64,000 nucleotides of DNA from Ignavibacteriales bacterium (GTDB lineage Bacteria > Bacteroidota > Ignavibacteria > Ignavibacteriales > Ignavibacteriaceae), in contig CP054182.1 in assembly GCA_015709675.1 (NCBI GenBank), positions 1,839,448 through 1,903,447 on the forward strand, written 5' to 3'. The first letter of the stretch is position 1, and every line of letters begins with the position of its first letter. The notes below the pieces were generated by a model. It did not search any database. It saw nothing but the letters and a program-made list of their open reading frames with translations, and was not told where the DNA came from. A program made the translations under genes and the position numbers. Positions 53,430 through 60,630 of the stretch are shown here, one piece after another.

Positions 53430-53960
53430 TCAGCAGAGATGATGTCTTATTGATGACCTGCACTTCTTGCAGTAAAACCCTCCGCGCAGATCAACTTCTT
53501 CGATGATGGAGGATGAATGCATCACGCATTCCCAATCCTTGCAGTGCAATAACCCGAAATTGTGCCCCAGTTCATGCAGGACTTCTTTCTGCAGCCGCTG
53601 TTCGTAAAGATCCCGGTTTGCCTCACCGCTGTAAAGCTCCTCATGCAGCCGGAAAGATGAGACGATGGCAAGGTTTCCGTGAAGCTGTGCCTCGCCAAAA
53701 ACATAACTGAGCACCGGGGTGGCAAGATCAACACCGGTCAGGATAAGCTTCTTTTCGCGGGAGTCTTTTGAATGGTTCAGATATTTCAGCAGGATTTTGG
53801 ATGATATATACTGCCCACGTTCCGGTGAAAATGCATCACTGATATCCGGCTGAAAGTCAGAGATATGCACACCTCCCCTGAAGGTATCCATCAGAATCAT
53901 TTCAACCTTGAGCACTGACCTCCGGTCAGGGAACTGCAGGGGGAAGAGCCGGAAACTCAC
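53430..53960 (-). CDS. Archaemetzincin-family zinc metalloprotease
   Basis: A 176-residue protein with the extended metzincin zinc motif HELGHNFGLLHC (HExxHxxGxxHC), followed by CVMHSS (the Met-turn) and four further Cys in this order: C in KDWEC, then YCKKCRSS, ending RHHLC. This pattern (HExxHxxGxxHC x4 CxM x17 CxxC) defines archaemetzincins. No signal peptide is present, so it is probably cytoplasmic. Its start is 14 bases after the sigma-54 activator stop, so it is likely the last gene of that operon. The substrate is unknown. Confidence 0.88.
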   Translation of the reverse strand: MSFRLFPLQFPDRRSVLKVEMILMDTFRGGVHISDFQPDISDAFSPERGQYISSKILLKYLNHSKDSREKKLILTGVDLATPVLSYVFGEAQLHGNLAIVSSFRLHEELYSGEANRDLYEQRLQKEVLHELGHNFGLLHCKDWECVMHSSSIIEEVDLRGGFYCKKCRSSIRHHLC

Positions 53961-53974
53961 CTTCTTCCTTCAGT

Positions 53975-55327
53975 TCAGCGCGGTTTTTCTAAATGATAAC
54001 GGTTAAGTTTATTATAGAGCGTAACACGGTCTATGCCGAGAACTTTTGATGTTTTTGAGATGTTCCACCGGTTCTCATTCAGCACTTTCATGATATGCTT
54101 TTTCTCAACCGATGCCATACTCTTGTCATCTTCGTCCATATTCAGATCTTCTTCTCTCAGGTGGAAGGGGAGATCTTCGAAGGTGATTTCATCAGTTTTT
54201 GAAATAACCACAGCGCGTTCAATCGCGTTTTCAAGCTCACGCACGTTCCCCGGCCATGTATAATTCTTGAGGAACAGAAGTGCTTCCTCTGAAATCTTTT
54301 TCTTCCGCTTGTTCATGGAATTACAGAAGCGTTCAAGGAAGTAATAGGCAAGTTGTTCCACATCATCAGTACGTTCACGGAGCGGCGGTATAAATACGGT
54401 AAAAACGTTCAGGCGGTAATACAGATCCTCACGGAATTTTCCTTCCTTTACGCAGTTTTCAAGAGGCTCATTGGTAGCGGCTATTACTCTGAAGTCACTG
54501 GTAATCAGTTCATTGCCGCCTACACGGGTGAACTGTTTTGTCTCAATCACTCGGAGCAGTTCTATCTGCATCTTTGGGCTGATGGTGCCTATTTCGTCAA
54601 GGAAGATGGTGCCCTCATGTGCCATTTCAAACTTCCCTTTGCGGCGGAACTGCGCACCGGTAAATGCTCCTTTTTCATGGCCGAAGAGTTCGCTTTCCAG
54701 CAGGGACTCTGCCAACGCTCCGCAATTCACGGTGATGATGGGGAAGTATTTCCGTTTACTGTTAAGATGAATCGCCTTGGCAACAAGTTCTTTCCCTGTT
54801 CCGCTTTCACCACGGATGAGAACCGTAGTATCTGTGGGTGCAACGGTTTTAATCAGTTCATATATCTTCTGCATCTGAAGACTGTCACCCACCAGGTTAT
54901 CCGGCCGCAGCACAACATCAATGTTGTCCTTGAGCACTTCATTTTCGCGCAGCAGCTTTTTTTGATCTACTGCCCGTTTAACCACATGAGACAGCTCATC
55001 CGGATCAACCGGTTTGGTTATATAATCATAAGCACCGGCCTTAAGAGCTTTAATGGCAGTTGGCACCGAGGCAAATGCGGTTATGAGTATTATAATTGCA
55101 GAAGGATCTTCCGCCTTCAGTTTCTCAAGAAGTTCAAGTCCGCTGATGCCCGGCATTTTAATATCCGCAAGGATCAGGTCATACTTGCCTTTCTCAAATT
55201 TCTTTAAAGCAGTTTCTCCGTCCTCTGCAGTTTCGACGTCATAATCATCCTCAATGAACCACTGCTTGAGTGATTCACGGACAATCTGTTCATCGTCAAC
55301 GATCAGAATTCTGGGCTGTATAGTCAT
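53975..55327 (-). CDS. NtrC-family sigma-54-dependent response regulator
   Basis: A 450-residue activator: receiver (1-120, LILADIKMPG with the phospho-acceptor Asp near 54), AAA+ domain (about 140-380) with Walker A RGESGTGKELVAKAIH, the sigma-54 contact loop EKGAFTGA, Walker B GTIFLDEIG and the arginine-finger region, and a Fis-type HTH at the end (WNISKTSKVLGIDRVTLYNKL). It overlaps the kinase gene by four bases. It needs sigma-54; a matching -24/-12 element lies before the first gene of this cluster (60317-60331). Confidence 0.95.
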   Translation of the reverse strand: MTIQPRILIVDDEQIVRESLKQWFIEDDYDVETAEDGETALKKFEKGKYDLILADIKMPGISGLELLEKLKAEDPSAIIILITAFASVPTAIKALKAGAYDYITKPVDPDELSHVVKRAVDQKKLLRENEVLKDNIDVVLRPDNLVGDSLQMQKIYELIKTVAPTDTTVLIRGESGTGKELVAKAIHLNSKRKYFPIITVNCGALAESLLESELFGHEKGAFTGAQFRRKGKFEMAHEGTIFLDEIGTISPKMQIELLRVIETKQFTRVGGNELITSDFRVIAATNEPLENCVKEGKFREDLYYRLNVFTVFIPPLRERTDDVEQLAYYFLERFCNSMNKRKKKISEEALLFLKNYTWPGNVRELENAIERAVVISKTDEITFEDLPFHLREEDLNMDEDDKSMASVEKKHIMKVLNENRWNISKTSKVLGIDRVTLYNKLNRYHLEKPR

Positions 55328-56949
55328 GATAGTTCCACCGGTAAAATGATTTCAATAGTTGTTCCGTTAACAGAAGTTTCCTTCACTGATATAGTACCCC
55401 CGTGACTGGTAATAATGCCGTAGACAACGGCAAGTCCGAGCCCGGTTCCTTTTTGTTCCTTTTTGGTCGAGTAGAACGGCTCAAATATATAGGGGAGGTC
55501 TTTATCCTCAATTCCTTTACCCTGGTCAGTGATGGATATATAGAGTTTTCCGTGAGAAAATGCTGTGGTAATCGTTATGCTGCCTCCCGGCCCCATTGCT
55601 TCCACGGCATTCATCAGAAGAGCCACAAGCGCCTGTTCAATTTTCTGCGGGTCACAGGTTACCTGAGGCAAAGAGGGAGCATAATTCCGAATAATGGCTA
55701 TTTTATTAATCTGAAAATGATGATTAATAAGCAGCAGCGCTTTTTCTATCAAATGCGTGATATCTGCCGGCTGCCGGACTTCCTCCTGCTGGCGGCTGAA
55801 AAGCAGAAGGTCTTTCACTATTCTACCGCAGCGGGCTGATTCATCTCCTATTACTTCCAGGAAGGAGATAATCTCTTTATGTTCATCTTTGCTCTGCTTT
55901 TCAAGCTTTTTCTTGATAACTCTTGCGTAGGTGAGTATTCCCTCAAGAGGGTTATTCAGTTCATGCGCCACGGTAGCTGAGAGCTTTCCGAGAGAGGCAA
56001 GCTTTTCAATCTGTGTAATCTGCTCATATATCTTTTTAAGCTCGGCATTTTTCTGCTCAACTTTTTCATTAAGTGTTTCAGACCACTCATGCAGTTCCAT
56101 GTAAGCAGTATTAAGCTTTTCGGTCATCTGGTCAAATTCACCCGAAACTGTTCCGAACTCATCATTTGAAGAGAGATTGATTTTATAATTTAAATTTCCT
56201 TGGCTGACCTGCTTGATTCCTTCTACCAGTTTATGTATCGGCCTGTTTATATACTGCATGATAAAAAGGAAGGTGAGGCCTGAAAGCAATATGGTAATTA
56301 CCAGAGCGCTGTAGATAATATTCTTATTATTCTCGGCAATGGTCTGGTTCATCATTTCAGTCGGGACTATCACATCCACCACACCGAGCAGACTTCTGTC
56401 CTTCTCATGCGCGTGGCACTCAGCCGTGTAGCAGTCCTTCTCATTATTTATAGGATGAATCAAACCAAGCATCTGCCGGCCGTCCTCAGAGGTGAAAAGC
56501 CGGATAAGCTGATCGGATGGAAGCGCGCTTACAATTTCTCCGTTGGGGAGGTGGCACACGATGCATGCTTCTGCATTGGGATCAGCCATTTTGCCGATTT
56601 CTGATGAATCGGTGGAAAAGACAATCTCACCGTTTTTGTTGTAGATTCGTATCCGGTCAACACCGGGCTGCTGCCCGATGGTATTTATTATTTGATGGAC
56701 ATCCTCTTTCCTGTTAAGGAGCATTCCGTACCGGGTTGAGCCGACAACTATTTCGCTCAGCTCATAGCTATTTCTGCTCAGAGAAACGGACAGATTCTCC
56801 CTGAGCTGGGAGGTTGTAAACCACGTGTAGGCGGTCAGGAACAGGATGAGTGTTCCTGATATTAATAAAATAAGTTTAACGCTAAGGCGATGCAATGTTA
56901 CTGCACTATTGTTACTGCGTGTTACCAATAATTGTGCCGAATAAATCAA
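55324..56949 (-). CDS. Sensor histidine kinase with CxxCH haem-type motifs in its sensor domain
   Basis: A 541-residue kinase (TTG start at 56949; a later in-frame TTG is possible). TM1 (LILLISGTLILFLTAYTWF), an extracytoplasmic domain (about 45-215), TM2 (IYSALVITILLSGLTFLFIM), HAMP, dimerisation domain VAHELNNPLEGIL, and ATPase domain (AVEAMGPGGSI, ITDQGKGIEDKD, GTGLGLAVVYG). The sensor domain contains CIVCH at about 129-133, a c-type haem attachment motif, and CYTAECH at about 173-179, a Cx4CH variant. It is paired with the NtrC-type regulator by an ATGA overlap. Redox or gas sensing through bound haem is likely but not proven. Confidence 0.88.
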   Translation of the reverse strand: MIYSAQLLVTRSNNSAVTLHRLSVKLILLISGTLILFLTAYTWFTTSQLRENLSVSLSRNSYELSEIVVGSTRYGMLLNRKEDVHQIINTIGQQPGVDRIRIYNKNGEIVFSTDSSEIGKMADPNAEACIVCHLPNGEIVSALPSDQLIRLFTSEDGRQMLGLIHPINNEKDCYTAECHAHEKDRSLLGVVDVIVPTEMMNQTIAENNKNIIYSALVITILLSGLTFLFIMQYINRPIHKLVEGIKQVSQGNLNYKINLSSNDEFGTVSGEFDQMTEKLNTAYMELHEWSETLNEKVEQKNAELKKIYEQITQIEKLASLGKLSATVAHELNNPLEGILTYARVIKKKLEKQSKDEHKEIISFLEVIGDESARCGRIVKDLLLFSRQQEEVRQPADITHLIEKALLLINHHFQINKIAIIRNYAPSLPQVTCDPQKIEQALVALLMNAVEAMGPGGSITITTAFSHGKLYISITDQGKGIEDKDLPYIFEPFYSTKKEQKGTGLGLAVVYGIITSHGGTISVKETSVNGTTIEIILPVELS

Positions 56950-57016
56950 TCAAAATGATTGATTTTTCAACAATTTTAGGGGTTTTTCAGGAGTGCCGAG
57001 TCTAAAAACTGAGAAA

Positions 57017-57700
57017 CTAAACTGCCTCTGCGCCCAGAATAGCAGCTGTCCGGATGAAATCTTCTGAACCCATGAGCTCATACGAGTACTGGAAAGCGGG
57101 CTGCATCGGATTTGCGTCTGTTTCCTTAGCCATTGCGCCAAGCCGGTTCAGGAATTCACCAACAATGTGCATCTTCTGCGAGAGGTATTCTTTCTTGGAA
57201 AGAAGGAGATCGTGAGTCAGTTCAGGGACTTCTGCAACAAGCTGCCACTGATTTTCAACAGCGGAGTCTTCCTCGGGGGTAAAGAGGATATTATGCGCGG
57301 GAAGTGGAATCCTGAATCTGTATTCAGGGGAGGTAAGCAGAAAGTATGGGGAAGTCTGCAGCTTCCCCGCACTTTGCAATACGGAAAGATTGAAGTTCAA
57401 AAACAGAAGGCGCATCAGATCACTCAGACCGGCCAGATATGAGTTGGAAATTATGTGTCTGAGGACCACATGATTCTTCAGATATAAACAACTTTCAGAG
57501 AAGAACAGATTCCTTAAAAAAGTACGGGTCAGTTCCAAAGTTGTCAGGTGTCCGTTATCATGATATTCATCGCCGCTGACTTTGCTTTTTAAGGCCAGCT
57601 CAATCGGGCAATCTTTGCACCGGAAATTGCGTTCACACAGCCGAAAACTGATAACACCGCAGTCTGACCAGAGACAGGATTTTACGGTTTGAGTTTTCAT
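57017..57700 (-). CDS. Cys-rich N-terminus protein linked to the GcvH-like/HybAB cluster
   Basis: A 227-residue protein of unknown function. The first 31 residues carry five Cys: CLWSDCGVISFRLCERNFRCKDC (Cys 9, 14, 22, 28 and 31), a likely metal site or redox centre. A similar W...GV...C....C..C start occurs, from memory, in proteins tied to GcvH-like domains in Deltaproteobacteria. The rest is hydrophilic with a mid-chain Leu-rich segment. No membrane helix is seen. It lies between the HybB-like gene and the sensor kinase, transcribed the same way, so a regulatory or assembly role is inferred. Confidence 0.55.
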   Translation of the reverse strand: MKTQTVKSCLWSDCGVISFRLCERNFRCKDCPIELALKSKVSGDEYHDNGHLTTLELTRTFLRNLFFSESCLYLKNHVVLRHIISNSYLAGLSDLMRLLFLNFNLSVLQSAGKLQTSPYFLLTSPEYRFRIPLPAHNILFTPEEDSAVENQWQLVAEVPELTHDLLLSKKEYLSQKMHIVGEFLNRLGAMAKETDANPMQPAFQYSYELMGSEDFIRTAAILGAEAV

Positions 57701-57731
57701 GACGCACCTTCTGTTTTTATTTACTTACTGA

Positions 57732-58850
57732 TTAATGGTGTGCAGAAAATACCGGGAAGTTCTTTACTGCAAACTTAAACGTCATCATCCCAAGCACTAC
57801 AATCATCAGAGTTATTGATATTTCGCCGATTGACGGGAAATAATTTGTACCGGTATATACTGATATTGAGGTAACACCGACGTTCATTCTGTTCATCAGG
57901 AATCCCATAATCACAAAGGTGATTCCTGTGTACAGATAAGTCCGGTTTCTTCTGCGATGTTTGCTCAGCAGAATGGCTGCCGGAATTATCACGCCGACCA
58001 GCATTTCAGCCAGGAACATATTTGCGAGGAAATCTCCCGCGAGGATATACGAGATATTGCCATTAATGCTCAGTTCGGTTATTTTCATGACAAAGTAAAT
58101 GCCAAGTGTTGAAACGCTTATAAGACCGCAGGTTGAAAGCAGCGGTAATTCGAGTTCTTTTCCGAAAGCACGTGAACTCAGATACGATTCAAAAACCACC
58201 ATGGCAAATCCGGTTGCGATGGCTGTCAGGTAGAAATATACCGGCAGCATCGGGGTGTACCATAACGGATGCATCTTTTGCGGAACGATAAGAAAGAGTG
58301 ATCCTAATGACGACTGATGCAGCGTTGAAAGAATTACTCCGAGTATCATTACCGGAAGCGCTATCTTGTTCAGTATTTTCTGAAGCGTATGAAGATTATA
58401 TCTCTCAACAATCACCGGACTGAATTCAAGAAACAGCACGGTTGTATAGAGCATAACGCACCAGGCCACTTCAAACATCACTGAGCGGGGGTTCCACATG
58501 ATAATTGCATGCCAGATATTCCAGGGTTTGCCGAGGTCAACCATGAGCGCAACTACTACCAGAACATAACCCAGAAATGCCGTCAGTATTGCAGGTCTTG
58601 TGAGCGGTTTAAAGCGTTCGATATTAAAGATATGGGTGACCGCACAGATGGTGAATCCGCCTGCGGCAAGCCCTACTCCGCATAGTATATCAAACCCGAT
58701 CCAAAGTCCCCACGGAGATACATCCGAGAGGTTTGCAATTGCTCCGATACCCTGCGTGAAGCGGATATAAGTGTAATAGAGACCAGTGATGATAATAAGC
58801 CCACCGACTATTCTCCAGAACGTAAACAGAGATAATATCTTAGTTTTCAT
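57732..58850 (-). CDS. HybB/NrfD-type quinone-reactive membrane subunit
   Basis: A 372-residue protein with about ten membrane helices. SPWGLWIGFDILCGVGLAAGG is the HybB/NrfD/PsrC-family signature, in the form typical of hydrogenase-2 HybB, and helices continue to about residue 365. The family passes electrons or protons between membrane quinone and a ferredoxin-like partner. No catalytic hydrogenase or molybdopterin subunit is encoded nearby. The ATG overlaps the ferredoxin gene stop (ATGA). The gene opposite the cluster's start is menF, so menaquinone is the likely quinone. Confidence 0.9.
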   Translation of the reverse strand: MKTKILSLFTFWRIVGGLIIITGLYYTYIRFTQGIGAIANLSDVSPWGLWIGFDILCGVGLAAGGFTICAVTHIFNIERFKPLTRPAILTAFLGYVLVVVALMVDLGKPWNIWHAIIMWNPRSVMFEVAWCVMLYTTVLFLEFSPVIVERYNLHTLQKILNKIALPVMILGVILSTLHQSSLGSLFLIVPQKMHPLWYTPMLPVYFYLTAIATGFAMVVFESYLSSRAFGKELELPLLSTCGLISVSTLGIYFVMKITELSINGNISYILAGDFLANMFLAEMLVGVIIPAAILLSKHRRRNRTYLYTGITFVIMGFLMNRMNVGVTSISVYTGTNYFPSIGEISITLMIVVLGMMTFKFAVKNFPVFSAHH

Positions 58851-59614
58851 TTTGAGTCTCCTTCACCGATATGGTTCTTTTCTTTTGCTATCTGATTTTT
58901 TCTCTTGGTCAGCCAGTACATTCCGGTAAGGAATACGCTTCCGGCTCCTACTACTGCCGGTATTTTATCCAGTGCCTGCTGGGTAAGCTGCGGCAGAGGA
59001 CTATTCGGCAGGTTGGTTGCCAATCCGAGCTGATCAAAGGAAACAGGTGAAAGTATAAGAACATTGGTTCCGCCGGCTTCAGTCATACCGTATACTTCAG
59101 GATAATATTTATCGGGGTTTTCTTCGATTCTTCTCTTGGCTTCAATCTTGAGTTCTTCAAGATCTCCAAAAAGCGTTGCACCGGTCGGGCAAGCTTCAGC
59201 ACACGCGGTCTGTTCGCCGTTCTTTACGCGGTCGTAACACATAGTGCATTTATGGATGACAGGTGTATTGCTGAACCATTCGTAACGGGGGATATGGTGC
59301 GGGCAGGCCTGCATACAATAGCGGCATCCCATGCACTTATCACCGTCGTAAACAACCGGTCCTTCAGGGGTTTTAACAATTGCGGCGATCGGGCAGACCG
59401 ATGCACATGCAGGATCACTGCAGTGCATGCACATTCTGCGCATATAATCACCGTCATGATCCTCAAGAACCGTGTAGGTATGCTGTGAAAGATGATCGGT
59501 CAGGAAATCTTCTTTTGGCTCTTTTAATCCATTTTTCACTTTGCATGCAGAATAGCACTCGCCGCAGCCAACACATTCTGTAACATCAAAGAGTAATCCA
59601 TATTGAGTTGCCAT
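58847..59614 (-). CDS. HybA/PsrB-type four-cluster [4Fe-4S] ferredoxin with C-terminal TM helix
   Basis: A 255-residue protein from the ATG at 59614 (MATQYGLLFDVTEC), preceded by a TGAGG box; a GTG at 59629 is a weaker alternative. Four cluster motifs occur: CVGCGECYSAC, CMHCSDPACASVC, CMGCRYCMQAC and CTMCYDRV with CAEACPTGA. A hydrophobic helix (VVGAGSVFLTGMYWL) anchors the C-terminus. There is no Tat signal at the N-terminus, so the clusters may face the cytoplasm. It carries electrons to or from the HybB-like subunit next to it. Confidence 0.9.
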   Translation of the reverse strand: MATQYGLLFDVTECVGCGECYSACKVKNGLKEPKEDFLTDHLSQHTYTVLEDHDGDYMRRMCMHCSDPACASVCPIAAIVKTPEGPVVYDGDKCMGCRYCMQACPHHIPRYEWFSNTPVIHKCTMCYDRVKNGEQTACAEACPTGATLFGDLEELKIEAKRRIEENPDKYYPEVYGMTEAGGTNVLILSPVSFDQLGLATNLPNSPLPQLTQQALDKIPAVVGAGSVFLTGMYWLTKRKNQIAKEKNHIGEGDSK

Positions 59615-59625
59615 TTTCGTATTCC

Positions 59626-60279
59626 TCACATTTTAAGGAAGTCGTTTTCGAATGATCTGAGGTCTTCTTCACTGAGCTGACCGGCTACACCTTCCATGAT
59701 GTTTCCGCCGTCCATCATCGTGAGACCGAGTTCAGGATGACCGTTAAAGCTGAATGAGAGGAAGTCCTTAAATCTTGAGAATTCAGTTTTCAGCCATTTT
59801 GCTGCCTTTTCGGGACGGATGACAGAGCTGAATGAAGAGATTGCGTTATCGGGAACCAGCATTACTGCCCAGTTTTTGTCATAAATATCATCGTGCACGG
59901 GGCCTTCGATATTATTTACGTTCTGAACGGTACCGTCAACGGGTGATTTCAGTATCAGGCTCTTGCCTTTATTAAAGCTCAGCTTCATAATAGGGTCGCC
60001 CTTCTTCACGATATCGCCGGCATTCTTGAGGGCGTGCATTTTTACTCTGCCAAGTGACTTTGCCAGGAATTCATCTATGCCAAGATAAACGCCTTCCTTA
60101 GCTTCTCTTAACCAGAGGTGATTTTTTGCTACCGAGTAGTTAGCGGGGATAACAAGTGTTGATTTGTCGAATACCTCTTCCGAAGCAATCGCGGGGTGCA
60201 CTTTCTGTTGTCTCCTGAGAATCAGGAAATCTGCAAGAATGAAGAGTGCGAAAGTTAATATTACTAAGATAGTGACCAT
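59626..60279 (-). CDS. Membrane-anchored GcvH-like (lipoyl-fold) protein
   Basis: A 217-residue protein: an N-terminal TM helix (TILVILTFALFILADFLIL) then a GcvH-like beta-sandwich (about 55-150): NHLWLREAKEGVYLGIDEF matches the GcvH start, and GDPIMKL ... SPVDGTVQNVN the core. In GcvH the lipoylated Lys sits in ESVKA, seven residues before SPV; here the region is FNKGKSLILK, so Lys are near but the acidic ESVK context is absent. The C-terminal half (AAKWLKTEF...) is extra. A canonical glycine-cleavage role is unlikely: no gcvPT is present and the protein is membrane-anchored. It starts the HybAB-like operon. Confidence 0.75.
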   Translation of the reverse strand: MVTILVILTFALFILADFLILRRQQKVHPAIASEEVFDKSTLVIPANYSVAKNHLWLREAKEGVYLGIDEFLAKSLGRVKMHALKNAGDIVKKGDPIMKLSFNKGKSLILKSPVDGTVQNVNNIEGPVHDDIYDKNWAVMLVPDNAISSFSSVIRPEKAAKWLKTEFSRFKDFLSFSFNGHPELGLTMMDGGNIMEGVAGQLSEEDLRSFENDFLKM

Positions 60280-60630
60280 TTTTGTTTCTCCTAAGAAGTT
60301 GTTTGCCCTATATTATGCATAAAGCGTACCAAAGAAGGCCGAAATAAAACAAGTTCATAAACCCTTATAAATCAATGGGTTACGAATGAACTTTTTTCAC
60401 CTCTTGAAATGTTCTACAGTTGTGTGTAAATAAATTCTACACCCCATTTTGAGGAAATTTCAATAATGTGGGTTTTTGAACATTATTGAGGGTTTTCGAC
60501 TGTTGAGTTTATTTACAGCCCATTGATGAAAATTTATACAGGTTTTTAAGGCATTTATGGCCAAAGAAGTAACTGCCTTTTGTATCAGTTTTGCAAGCTC
60601 GGTATATTTAATGATTGTTTTTTTTACTTT
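60280..60630. promoter_or_regulatory. Divergent regulatory region between the GcvH-like operon and menF
   Basis: Besides the sigma-54-like element, two strong dyads occur. AAGTTCAT (60351-60358) pairs with ATGAACTT (60386-60393), with an inner AACCC/GGGTT. CAATAATGT (60461-60469) pairs with ACATTATTG (60480-60488). The second is about 170 bases upstream of the predicted start site, a distance suitable for an activator-binding enhancer. No gene is seen here. Confidence 0.5.
60317..60331 (-). promoter_or_regulatory. Putative sigma-54 promoter of the GcvH-like/HybAB operon
   Basis: On the minus strand TGGTACGCTTTATGC matches TGGCACN5TTGC with GG and GC at the correct 10-base separation. It lies about 38 bases before the GcvH-like ATG, leaving room for a leader with an AGGAG site. 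An NtrC-type activator is encoded in the same cluster. Confidence 0.6.

Noticed and set aside
54353-55207. 284-codon open frame on the plus strand
   Set aside because: It lies wholly antisense to the NtrC-type regulator, which has complete domain motifs; the frame itself shows no recognisable domain.
57732-59614. Part of a NiFe hydrogenase or polysulfide reductase operon
   Set aside because: No catalytic hydrogenase or molybdopterin subunit is encoded on either side; only the ferredoxin and quinone-reactive subunits are present.
59626-60279. Glycine-cleavage H protein (gcvH) proper
   Set aside because: It has a membrane anchor, a C-terminal extension, no ESVK lipoylation motif and no gcvT/gcvP neighbours.
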